Assembly: GCA_034003585.1 (NCBI GenBank)
Contig: JAVEYH010000019.1
Location: 1-37,428, forward strand
Length of the DNA: 37,428 bases
Direction: 5' to 3'
Source: JAPXSY01 sp034003585
Lineage (GTDB): Bacteria > Verrucomicrobiota > Kiritimatiellia > RFP12 > UBA1067
Below, piece after piece: positions 30,866 to 37,428 of this stretch. The notes under the pieces are model-generated. The model was not told the origin of the DNA, did not search any database, and saw only the letters and a program-made list of their open reading frames with translations. Numbering within the stretch: the first letter of the stretch is position 1; each line of letters starts with the position of its first letter. Position numbers and translations under genes: made by a program.

Positions 30866-31828
30866 TTACCGGGGGTGCGCGCAGCCGGGGATGCGGCTGA
30901 GCTCTTCGAATGTGATCGCCCAGACCCGGACCGGGTCGCCCTTGCCTTTGACCGTGACCTCCCGCAGGGCCGGTTGCCAGAGATGCGGCGGAAGGTGGGC
31001 GTAAGCGTCCGGACCAATCACCACATCCCGGCCCAGCGCTTTGGTTTCGCTCTCAAAGCGGAAGGCCATGTTCACCGCATCGCCGATCGCCGTGTACTCG
31101 CGGTATCCGCCGCCGCCGATGTTCCCCATGACCGCCTGGCCCGCGTTGATGCCCACGCCCACCCGGAACGGGTCTGGCAGCGAGGGAAAGGACGCGTTGA
31201 TGTGCGCGCAGACCTCCTGGAGGCGTCCGGCCGCCCTCAGTGCGTGGGTTACGGCCATGCCCGCGCCCTCCGGCGAATCCACCGCCCAGCGGGCCAGGAT
31301 GGCGTCGCCGAGGAATTTGTCGATCGTGCCGCCGCACTCCTCGATCGCCGGGGTCGCGGCTTTGAACCACGCGCCCATCAGGGCGGACAAGGCGTTGGGC
31401 GGCATGATCTCGCTGATGCGCGTGTAGCCGCGGATGTCACAGACCAGCAGGGCGAGTGTCTCGGTTTTGACCCCCATGGAGGTCAGGGTGAGGGTGATCT
31501 CCCCCTCCTCGTCGGAGACCGGCTCGGGCAGGCGCTCCTCCTCGATCGCGAACGTCAGCGTCTGGTCCTCGATGACGATGCGGTCGTTGTCCTTCAGCAG
31601 GACCGGCGTCACCACCCGCTTGTTGTTCAGGAAGGTTCCGTTGGTGCTTCCGACATCGATCAGGTAATACTCGTCATGTCCCAGCATGCGGATCATTGCG
31701 TGGTTCCGGGAGACGCCGGGGTGGGGGAGGACCAGATCGTTGGGCGGCGTCCGCCCGATCGTGAGCAGGGCCGCGCACGGCAACACACACGTTTCCGATC
31801 CGGTGGTGTAGAAAATCTTCGCCGACAT
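30866..31828 (-). CDS. FHA domain plus class III adenylate/guanylate cyclase
   Basis: A 320-residue soluble protein. The N-terminal FHA domain (about 5-95) has the phosphothreonine-binding residues: LLTIGRTPPNDLVL (Gly25, Arg26), GVSRNHAMI (Ser40, His43) and DVGSTNGTFLNN. The C-terminal cyclase domain (about 122-300) has both metal Asp residues (LVCDIRGYTRIS, Asp131; FLGDAILARW, Asp175), the substrate Lys171, and the transition-state Asn253 and Arg257 in GDAVNMAFRF. All the main catalytic residues are present, so it should make a cyclic nucleotide, most likely cAMP. The FHA part would tie it to Thr-phosphorylation. The ATG at 31828 has a GGAAGGGTG ribosome-binding site. It lies between the dCMP deaminase and SGNH genes. 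Confidence 0.92.
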   Translation of the reverse strand: MSAKIFYTTGSETCVLPCAALLTIGRTPPNDLVLPHPGVSRNHAMIRMLGHDEYYLIDVGSTNGTFLNNKRVVTPVLLKDNDRIVIEDQTLTFAIEEERLPEPVSDEEGEITLTLTSMGVKTETLALLVCDIRGYTRISEIMPPNALSALMGAWFKAATPAIEECGGTIDKFLGDAILARWAVDSPEGAGMAVTHALRAAGRLQEVCAHINASFPSLPDPFRVGVGINAGQAVMGNIGGGGYREYTAIGDAVNMAFRFESETKALGRDVVIGPDAYAHLPPHLWQPALREVTVKGKGDPVRVWAITFEELSRIPGCAHPR

Positions 31829-31868
31829 GGTCACCCTTCCGGCAGCCTGCCGCAACCCGCGGCGCGGG

Positions 31869-32366
31869 TCAGACCGTTTGCGACGGACCTTTTTTCGCGT
31901 ATCGACGGCACGTCACGCCCGCTTCCCGCAACAAGCGTCCGGTCTGCTTGGTGAAGGCGTAATCGCCGCCGTAGACAACCTCTTTGATTCCGGCGTTGAT
32001 GATCAGTTTCGCGCAGGTCAGGCACGGGCTGATGGTCACATAGATCGTCGCGCCCGCGAGACGGATGCCGTAATAGGCCGCCTGACAGATCGCGTTCTGT
32101 TCGGCATGGACGCAGATGCACTCTTCCAGACTGGTGCCGGAGGGCGCCGTGCCCGCGCACCGCGCGCACCCGCCCGCGAAACAGTTGGTGACTCCCCGCG
32201 GGGTGCCGTTGTACCCGGTCGAGATGATCCGGTTGTCCGACACCACCACGGCCGCCACCTTGCGTCGGGAACAGTTGGCGCGCGTGGCCGTCACCCGCGC
32301 GATCTCCATGAAATACGTGTCCCAGTCGGGCCGCGGATCCGCGATCGTTTTCTTTCTTCTCGCCAT
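31869..32366 (-). CDS. Deoxycytidylate (dCMP) deaminase, ComEB type
   Basis: A 165-residue zinc enzyme converting dCMP to dUMP for thymidylate synthesis. The CDA motifs are ICVHAEQNAI (His87, catalytic Glu89) and SPCLTCAK (Cys115, Cys118). Extra Cys residues in NCFAGGCARC (62-70), with Cys83/Cys85, are of the type that bind a second, structural zinc. VVVSDNRIISTGYNGTPRG is typical of the family. I chose the ATG at 32366, since it gives the normal N-terminus; the frame is open further upstream. A GGGAG lies before it, and a candidate promoter is at 32398-32426. Confidence 0.92.
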   Translation of the reverse strand: MARRKKTIADPRPDWDTYFMEIARVTATRANCSRRKVAAVVVSDNRIISTGYNGTPRGVTNCFAGGCARCAGTAPSGTSLEECICVHAEQNAICQAAYYGIRLAGATIYVTISPCLTCAKLIINAGIKEVVYGGDYAFTKQTGRLLREAGVTCRRYAKKGPSQTV

Positions 32367-32397
32367 ACTGCATGCTCCCGGATACCTGTTTACGAAG

Positions 32398-32426
32398 AGT
32401 GTAAGGCCTCGCGGGCCGCGACACAA
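32398..32426 (-). promoter_or_regulatory. Candidate promoter of the dCMP deaminase gene
   Basis: On the minus strand, -35 TTGTGT (32421-32426) and -10 TACACT (32398-32403, 4 of 6) with 17-bp spacing. The -35 match is only 3 of 6, so this is tentative. Confidence 0.35.
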
Positions 32427-32460
32427 TCCGTTTTCCAAGTGCACCGGACCCTTTTCCGTC

Positions 32461-33906
32461 TCAGCGGCGCCGCCGCGCCCTGGGTGCTGGCGCCGGAACC
32501 TGCCACCGGGGCGCCCAATCCTCGTTTGGGCTGCGGGCATTGGACAGAAACCGGGACAGGCGGTTCGCGAGGTCGGGGTGGCCCGCCGCCACATCCTGCT
32601 GTTCCGCAGGATCGGTCAGCAGATCGTACAGCCGCACCGGCGCGTCCGGCGCGCCTTCCCGGAAGGCTTTCCAGCGCCCCTGATGAAGCGCGGCCTGACG
32701 GAAGCCGCGCTCATGAAACTCCCAGTAGAGAAAATCGTGTTGCGCCTGACCGGGCCGCCCGAGCAGGGTCGGAGCGAAACTCAGGCTGTCGCAGCCGTCA
32801 GGGGGCGGGACGCCCGCGAGTTCGGCCGCCGTGGCCATCCAGTCCCCGAAGTACGCCACATGCCCGGTGACGGTGCCGGCGGCGACGCGGCCCGGCCACC
32901 AGGCGAGGCAGGGAACGCGGATTCCCCCCTCGGTCAGACTGCGTTTGATGCCCGTGAAGGGGCCGGAGGGTTGGAACCGGGAAAGCTTATGGCCGCTCTC
33001 ACTGTGGGGACCGTTGTCGCTGGTGAAGATCACCAGGGTGTTCCGGTCCAATCCGAGTTCCCGCAACGTGTCCAGCAGCCGCCCCACATACCCGTCCATG
33101 CGGGTGATCATGGCCGCATGACCCTTGTCCGGGTTGGGCCAGTCTTCTTTGGCGTACGGCCCGTAGTCGGGGACCTCCGCACCGTCGCGGAGCGCGCCGG
33201 TGCGCTCGTTGTTCGCGTGCGGCACCACCAGACTCCAGAACAGGAAGAAGGGGCGCGCGCGGTGTTCGCGCACGAAGGCGAGCGCCTCCTCCGCAAACAG
33301 ATCATCCGCATACGCCCGGGCCTCCACCGCATAACCCGCCCCATCCGGCGAATCGGCGGGGAGCACCCGGTTGGGCAACGCCACGCGCGTTTCCCCGCGC
33401 CACAGAAACGACGGGAAGTGGTTGTGCGCGTGCCGCTGATTCAGATACCCGAAAAAGGTGTCGAACCCGTGGCGTCCCGGCAGGCCGCAGGCGGCGGGGC
33501 CCGCATCGCCCAAACCCCATTTGCCGATCAGACCGGTCGCGTAGCCCGCGCGCTTCAGCACGGCCGCCACCGTCACATCCTCCCCGCGCAGGGCCTGGGC
33601 CCGGGGATTCGCGGCGCCCGCATTGCCCCGGACCCGTGTGCGGCCGTGATGCCTGCCCGTCATGAGCACGCTGCGCGAGGGCGCGCACACGGTGGCCCCC
33701 GCATAAAACTGCGTGAACCGCAGCCCCTGTTGCGCCATACGGTCCAGTTGCGGAGTGCGGATGACCCGCTGTCCGTAGCAGCCGAGTTCCCCGTAACCGA
33801 GGTCGTCCGCCAGAATGAAAACCAGATTGGGGCGCGGCTCCGTTGCCGCGCCGCAGGCGAGCGCGCCACCCAACAGAAACAAACGAACGGTTCGCCGGAG
33901 TCGCAT
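32461..33906 (-). CDS. Secreted type I sulfatase (arylsulfatase family)
   Basis: A 481-residue sulfatase with an N-terminal signal segment (FLLGGALACGAA). The formylglycine site is VCAPSRSVLMTGR, with Cys74 in the C-x-P-S-R motif, so it is a Cys-type S1 sulfatase requiring FGE or anSME maturation. NLVFILADDLGYGELGCYG (Asp34, Asp35) supplies metal ligands. TGLIGKWGLGD and VIFTSDNGPHSE give the other conserved active-site residues. It ends with YDLLTDPAEQQDVAAGHPDL, typical of glycan sulfatases. The start shares a base with the stop of the Gfo/Idh/MocA gene, so the two are translationally coupled. It likely desulfates a polysaccharide outside the cytoplasm. The maturase gene is not in the window. 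Confidence 0.95.
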   Translation of the reverse strand: MRLRRTVRLFLLGGALACGAATEPRPNLVFILADDLGYGELGCYGQRVIRTPQLDRMAQQGLRFTQFYAGATVCAPSRSVLMTGRHHGRTRVRGNAGAANPRAQALRGEDVTVAAVLKRAGYATGLIGKWGLGDAGPAACGLPGRHGFDTFFGYLNQRHAHNHFPSFLWRGETRVALPNRVLPADSPDGAGYAVEARAYADDLFAEEALAFVREHRARPFFLFWSLVVPHANNERTGALRDGAEVPDYGPYAKEDWPNPDKGHAAMITRMDGYVGRLLDTLRELGLDRNTLVIFTSDNGPHSESGHKLSRFQPSGPFTGIKRSLTEGGIRVPCLAWWPGRVAAGTVTGHVAYFGDWMATAAELAGVPPPDGCDSLSFAPTLLGRPGQAQHDFLYWEFHERGFRQAALHQGRWKAFREGAPDAPVRLYDLLTDPAEQQDVAAGHPDLANRLSRFLSNARSPNEDWAPRWQVPAPAPRARRRR

Positions 33907-35228
33907 CACACCCTCCACGGTTCGCGGTAATCCCGCGTCAGCCAGGCCGGGTTCCCGCCCGTCAGCCGGAGACCCTCCGGATCCCAGCGGACCGCCTCGC
34001 GATTGTAATACGCCTGATTGAGCAGGTGGCAGCAGATGGCGGAACGCGCGCCGACCTCCACATTCGAGATCGGGGGCTTGCGGTTGGCCATGCAGGTGAT
34101 GAAATCCGTGAGGTGCGAGCGGCTGTTGTAGAGCCTCACCTTGGCGTCCGCGAGGAACGCGCGCTCCGCTTTCAGAACCTGGGCCTCGCAGGAAGAGCCG
34201 TCCTCGCGCTTCAGGAAACGGGCGATCTCCTGCCCCTGCCGCTCGAGCCGGAAGGTGCCGCGGCTGACGTCGATGACCCCCTCGCCGCCGTAAAACCGGA
34301 TGCGGAAGCCGTCCGAGATATGGCGCACCGTGACGCCGTCGGCGTAAATCAGCTCGGCGCCGCAGGCGGCCCCGGCCTCGGCGGGCGGGCGGGCCTCCAC
34401 CGGACCCGAGGCGTCCCGGTCCAGCGCCCACTGGATGATGTCGAGATGGTGCGCCCCGAGATCAGCGGTGCTGCCGCCGCCGAATTCGCGGAACCCGCGC
34501 CAGCGCGGGAAGTGCGAATGCACGCCGCGCGGCGAGAGCACGGCGTTGTAAGGAACCAGCGGTCCCGGACCGCACCACAGGTCCCAATCCAGCCCCGGCT
34601 CCATCGGCTCGGCCGCGAGATTGTAGGGCCGGGCGGGACCGCCGAAGGCGCAGTCGACGCGTTCGATTTTCCCGATGCACCCGTTGCGCACCAGTTCGCA
34701 CGCGACCCGGAAGGTCTTGTCGGAACGCTGCTGGGCGCCGGTTTGCAGCACGCGGCCCGTTTCCCGGACAACCCGCATGAGGGTCAGCGACTCATGGATG
34801 TTGTGCGTCAGCGGCTTCTCGCAATACACGTCCTTGCCCGCGCGCAGCGCGGCGATCGACTGGAAGGCGTGCCAGTGGTCGGGCGTGCCGATGTACACCG
34901 CGTCGAGGTCCCGCCGCGCGAGCACGTCGCGGAAATCGCGCAGCGCCACACAGCCGCCCGCCCCTTTTCCGGGGAATCGGGCGTAATAGTCGTTCACCCG
35001 TTTGCACCCGTCCTCGCGGCGCGTGGTATCCGCGTCGCAAATCGCGAGGACTTGCATCTCGTGACAGAAGGATTCGAGCAGTTGACGGGCCCGGATCCCC
35101 ATGCCGATCACCCCGAGTGTGGGGCGGCTGTTGGGCGGGGTCGGAGCAGACCGGATGGAAGAGGGAAGAAGGAACGGCATCCCGGCAAGCGCGGTCCGCC
35201 TCAGCATCGTCCGACGGGTCAGAGTCAT
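33906..35228 (-). CDS. Tat-exported Gfo/Idh/MocA family oxidoreductase
   Basis: 440 residues. The N-terminus TRRTMLRRTALAG has a twin-arginine pattern (RRTMLRR), so folded export with bound NAD(P) is likely, as for many PVC proteins of this type. TLGVIGMGIRARQLLESF is the Rossmann glycine motif, VYIGTPDHWHAF and VYCEKPLTHN are family signatures (EKP loop), and GSTADLGAHHLDIIQWAL belongs to the catalytic barrel. Members oxidise or reduce sugars, or act as NAD-dependent glycosidases. The ATG at 35228 is preceded by AAAGGCG. It is the first gene of the long leftward block and overlaps the sulfatase start by one base, so the two likely act on the same glycan. Confidence 0.93.
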   Translation of the reverse strand: MTLTRRTMLRRTALAGMPFLLPSSIRSAPTPPNSRPTLGVIGMGIRARQLLESFCHEMQVLAICDADTTRREDGCKRVNDYYARFPGKGAGGCVALRDFRDVLARRDLDAVYIGTPDHWHAFQSIAALRAGKDVYCEKPLTHNIHESLTLMRVVRETGRVLQTGAQQRSDKTFRVACELVRNGCIGKIERVDCAFGGPARPYNLAAEPMEPGLDWDLWCGPGPLVPYNAVLSPRGVHSHFPRWRGFREFGGGSTADLGAHHLDIIQWALDRDASGPVEARPPAEAGAACGAELIYADGVTVRHISDGFRIRFYGGEGVIDVSRGTFRLERQGQEIARFLKREDGSSCEAQVLKAERAFLADAKVRLYNSRSHLTDFITCMANRKPPISNVEVGARSAICCHLLNQAYYNREAVRWDPEGLRLTGGNPAWLTRDYREPWRV

Positions 35229-35250
35229 GGTTTCGCCTTTCGTTGTCCGT

Positions 35251-35289
35251 ACGATACACGACCCGTTTCCCGTTTGTCGAGTCGCGACA
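35251..35289 (-). promoter_or_regulatory. Promoter and possible operator of the Gfo/Idh/MocA-sulfatase pair
   Basis: On the minus strand, -35 TCGACA (35275-35280, 5 of 6) and -10 TATCGT (35251-35256, 4 of 6) with 18-bp spacing. An inverted repeat TGTCG-N5-CGACA (35275-35289) overlaps the -35, a position suited to repression. It lies in the 128-bp gap shared with the divergent trmJ-like gene; no clear rightward promoter is visible. Confidence 0.45.
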
Positions 35290-35356
35290 CGGCGCGTTTT
35301 TGCGTTCGCGGCAGAACCGCCGATGGTGTAAGGTACCCGAATCGGCGGGAGGGCGG

Positions 35357-36118
35357 ATGATGAGTGAGGTCTTGAAGAACATTCGGGTCGTTCTGGTGGG
35401 CACATTGTACCACGGTAACGTGGGGGCGGTCTGCCGCGCGATGTCGAACATGGGGATCAGCGATCTCGTTCTCGCCGCGCCGCGGCTGTGCGACGATCCG
35501 GCGGAGGCGGCGCGCATGGCGGTTCATGCGAAACCTGTTTGGGAGGCGCGGCGCGAGACCGCCTCGCTGGCCGAGGCGGTCGCCGACTGCGCGTTTGCGG
35601 TCGGCACGACGGCGCGCGGAGGGCTTTACCGCCAGCATGTGAAAACCCCGCGGGAGTGGGCGCCCGAATTGCTGCGCCTGGCGGAGAACGGCCGGGTCGC
35701 GCTCGTGTTCGGACGGGAGGACAAGGGACTGTTGAATGACGAGATCGGGCTGTGCACGCACCTGATCCGGATTCCTGTCGCCCCGTCCTACACCTCCATC
35801 AATCTGGCGCAGGCGGTGATGATCTGTTGCTACGAATTGTTCGCGGCGGTCGGCACCTATGAACCGCCGGTGGAGAAGTCGGCGCCCGCGGTGGCGGCCC
35901 GCAAGACCAAGATGCTGGCGCTGTGGCGCGCGATGCTGCTGCAGATCGGCTTCATGAAGGAGGACAAGGCCGACCACATGATGCAGGGTGTGCAGCGCAT
36001 CTTCTCCCGCGGGGTCTATTCCGACGACGATGTCGCGATCATGATGGGCGTGGCGCGCCAGGCCGACTGGGCATCCCGGAACGGCGCCGCGTCTCGAACC
36101 GGCGCGACGGAAACCTGA
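35357..36118 (+). CDS. TrmJ/SpoU-family RNA 2'-O-methyltransferase
   Basis: A 253-residue SPOUT methyltransferase. The three SpoU motifs are visible: VVLVGTLYHGNVGAVCRAMSN with the Asn and Arg of motif 1, RVALVFGREDKGLLNDEI (motif 2), and IRIPVAPSYTSINLAQAVMI (motif 3). The C-terminal extension with ADHMMQGVQRIFSR is like TrmJ, which methylates position 32 of tRNA. The start is at 35357, or possibly the adjacent ATG at 35360; a GGGAGGG ribosome-binding site (35347-35353) favours these. The frame is open further upstream without start signals. It is convergent with rmuC. Confidence 0.92.
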   Translation: MMSEVLKNIRVVLVGTLYHGNVGAVCRAMSNMGISDLVLAAPRLCDDPAEAARMAVHAKPVWEARRETASLAEAVADCAFAVGTTARGGLYRQHVKTPREWAPELLRLAENGRVALVFGREDKGLLNDEIGLCTHLIRIPVAPSYTSINLAQAVMICCYELFAAVGTYEPPVEKSAPAVAARKTKMLALWRAMLLQIGFMKEDKADHMMQGVQRIFSRGVYSDDDVAIMMGVARQADWASRNGAASRTGATET

Positions 36119-36134
36119 GCCGCCGCGCGGCGGC
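36119..36134. terminator. Perfect 16-bp GC palindrome between trmJ-like gene and rmuC
   Basis: GCCGCCGCGCGGCGGC begins directly after the methyltransferase stop codon and lies 22 bp beyond the rmuC stop. It can fold as a 6-bp stem with a GCGC loop in either transcript. No T-run follows, so a bidirectional termination or transcript-end role is inferred from position. Confidence 0.42.
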
Positions 36135-36155
36135 AACCCCACCCCCGCGCGCGCC

Positions 36156-37428
36156 TTACGGTTGCCCGGGTTCGTCGTCTCCTGCGGGTTCGGTCGCCAG
36201 GGCGGCTTCGATGACCTGCGGCGGCAGGGCCTTGCTGACCTTGGCGCCGAGTTTCCGCAGCACCTCGACGCGGCCGACCAGATTGCCCTTGCCCGTCTGA
36301 AGCCGTGCGAGCGCGAGGTCGAAACAGTTCGCGACTTCGGCCAGGTTTTTCTTCGCGGCGGTCATGGCCTCGACAATCAGGACGACCTGGTCGTAGAGGC
36401 GTCCCGCGCGGTCGGCGATCTGTTCGGCGTGGCGGTTCTCCTTTTCGCGCCGCCAGATCTGCGCGATCAGTTTGAGCGTGATCATGAGCGTGGCCGGCCC
36501 GGTGATCACGACATGGGTCTGGGCCAGATCGCACAGCAGCTTGGCGTCCGCCTGCAGGGCGGCCTGGTACGCGGACTCGATCGGGACGCACATCAGCACG
36601 AAGTCCAGCGTCCGGTTTCCGAGCAGCGCGGTGTAGTTTTTGCCGCGCAACTCGTCCAGATGGCGCCGCACCGACTGCACATGCGCCTCCAGCGCGCCGC
36701 GCCGCTCCTCCTCGGTCTCGGCGTTGCAGTACCGCTCATAGGCAGTCAGCGAAACTTTGGAATCGACGATGACCGACTTCCCCTGCGGCAGGTAGACCAC
36801 GAAATCGGGACGCCGGGTCGCGCCGTCCTCGGTCCGCAGCAGGGGCTGGGCCTCATATTCGCGCCCGCCCTCCAGTCCGGAGGCCTCGAACAGCCGTTCG
36901 ACGATCAGTTCGCCCCAATCCCCCTGCCTTTTGGCGTCGCCTTTGATGGCGCGCGCCAGGTGGTTGGCCTCGTCGCTCACCTTGTTGCTCAGTTCCTGAA
37001 GCTGGCGCACCTGCTCCAGCAGGCGGGCGGACTGCTCGGTCCCGTCTTTGTGCACCTCGTCCACCCGTTTGCGGAAACCGTCAAGCTGCTCCTTCAGCGG
37101 TTGCAGCAATCCGGTGAGGCGTTCGCGGTTTTGTTCAGTGAAGGCCTTGCCCTTGTCCTCGAAAATACGGTTGGCGAGGTTCTCGAACTCGGTCTTGAGC
37201 CGCGTCTCGGCATTCTGCAGCAACCGGAACTTTTCCGCCGCGTCGCGGCGCTCGTAATCCAGCTCGGCGAGCAGCCGGGCGTTCTCCCGCTGCAGCGATT
37301 CCAGCCGTTCGGATTGCTCCCGCAGCAGGCGGCTCGCCTCCTGATAGTCCTCGTCGCGCGTCTGCAGACGGGCCAGCGCCGCGCGGTCAGGCGCGTCGCG
37401 CCCCGTGCGCACGATCAGCCCGACAAGC
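36156..37428 (-). CDS. rmuC: DNA recombination protein RmuC (N-terminus beyond window)
   Basis: About 424 codons are visible and the frame is still open at the window end, where the translation reads LVGLIV, the likely end of the N-terminal membrane helix. A GTG at 37412 exists but would cut this helix off. A long coiled coil follows (about visible residues 20-150). The RmuC core starts at QGDWGELIVERLFEASGL, with RRPDFVVYLPQGKSVIVDSKVSL carrying the PD-(D/E)xK nuclease-like Asp...Asp-x-Lys pattern, then FVLMCVPIESAY and a C-terminal helical region. It limits inversions and rearrangements between short repeats in E. coli. It is convergent with the trmJ-like gene. The C-terminal tail is acidic. 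Confidence 0.94.
   Translation of the reverse strand, partial: LVGLIVRTGRDAPDRAALARLQTRDEDYQEASRLLREQSERLESLQRENARLLAELDYERRDAAEKFRLLQNAETRLKTEFENLANRIFEDKGKAFTEQNRERLTGLLQPLKEQLDGFRKRVDEVHKDGTEQSARLLEQVRQLQELSNKVSDEANHLARAIKGDAKRQGDWGELIVERLFEASGLEGGREYEAQPLLRTEDGATRRPDFVVYLPQGKSVIVDSKVSLTAYERYCNAETEEERRGALEAHVQSVRRHLDELRGKNYTALLGNRTLDFVLMCVPIESAYQAALQADAKLLCDLAQTHVVITGPATLMITLKLIAQIWRREKENRHAEQIADRAGRLYDQVVLIVEAMTAAKKNLAEVANCFDLALARLQTGKGNLVGRVEVLRKLGAKVSKALPPQVIEAALATEPAGDDEPGQP

Noticed and set aside
29570..31954. 794-codon open frame on the plus strand
   Set aside because: Lies opposite the SGNH hydrolase, the FHA-cyclase and the end of the dCMP deaminase, all with intact motifs.
32116..33930. 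604-codon open frame on the plus strand
   Set aside because: Antisense shadow of the sulfatase and dCMP deaminase genes.
1..37428. CRISPR arrays, insertion sequences, prophage or toxin-antitoxin genes
   Set aside because: No regularly spaced repeats, transposase or integrase motifs, or small paired toxin-like genes were seen; PhoH2 and NYN proteins lack typical antitoxin partners.

Overview
This is a GC-rich (mid-60s % by eye), densely coding bacterial chromosome segment with 33 recognisable protein genes. Two of them run off the window ends. I see no rRNA, tRNA, insertion sequence or CRISPR array. The gene set is a trimeric/tetrameric NAD(P)-linked [FeFe]-hydrogenase, a sulfatase, a Tat-exported Gfo/Idh/MocA oxidoreductase, an SGNH esterase, a sialidase-like BNR protein, a DUF6259 glycosidase-like protein and a FucP-type sugar permease. 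Together these suggest an anaerobic, fermentative, polysaccharide-degrading member of the PVC superphylum, most likely Kiritimatiellota or a close relative. That placement is inferred from gene content; no marker gene was compared.

Layout. 1-9050 (+): the end of an hnd/hyd hydrogenase operon (HndB-like, HydB, HydA), then gltX, a complete TRAP transporter (dctP, dctQ, dctM) and a parvulin-type prolyl isomerase. 9031-12224 (-): a membrane-anchored protein-kinase-like gene whose catalytic residues are substituted, and a secreted sialidase-like protein. 12630-14699 (+): dnaG. 14560-15894 (-): a NYN/LOTUS RNA-binding or nuclease-like protein followed by a DUF6941 gene whose 3' end overlaps dnaG by 140 bp. 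16009-17573 (+): folE and a TIM-barrel sugar isomerase/epimerase-like gene. 17527-23136 (-): a tight run read as fucP-like permease, phoH-like ATPase, pgpA, M42 aminopeptidase and glycosyltransferase. 23272-25518 (+): the DUF6259 protein, divergent from the permease. 25619-35228 (-): a long co-directional block (read from right to left): Gfo/Idh/MocA, sulfatase, dCMP deaminase, FHA-adenylate cyclase, SGNH hydrolase, lipoprotein acetolactate decarboxylase, inositol monophosphatase, YbgC-like thioesterase, secreted PHP-like protein and a pterin-binding methyltransferase. 35357-36118 (+): a TrmJ/SpoU methyltransferase. 36156-37428 (-): rmuC, incomplete at the window end.

How it fits together. 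The hydrogenase disposes of or recycles reductant from sugar fermentation. The TRAP and FucP-like carriers import acids and sugars. Exported hydrolases (sulfatase, DUF6259, BNR, SGNH) would trim sulfated, acetylated or deoxy-sugar-rich glycans. Housekeeping genes (gltX, dnaG, folE, pgpA, phoH, trmJ, rmuC) are interspersed. Possible signalling parts are the pseudokinase and the FHA-adenylate cyclase. Sigma70-like promoters can be read in several intergenic gaps, and three of them sit so close to the start codon that leaderless mRNAs are likely. The least explained items are the pseudokinase, the NYN/LOTUS-DUF6941 pair with its dnaG overlap, the exported acetolactate decarboxylase, the secreted PHP-like lipoprotein and the stand-alone pterin methyltransferase.
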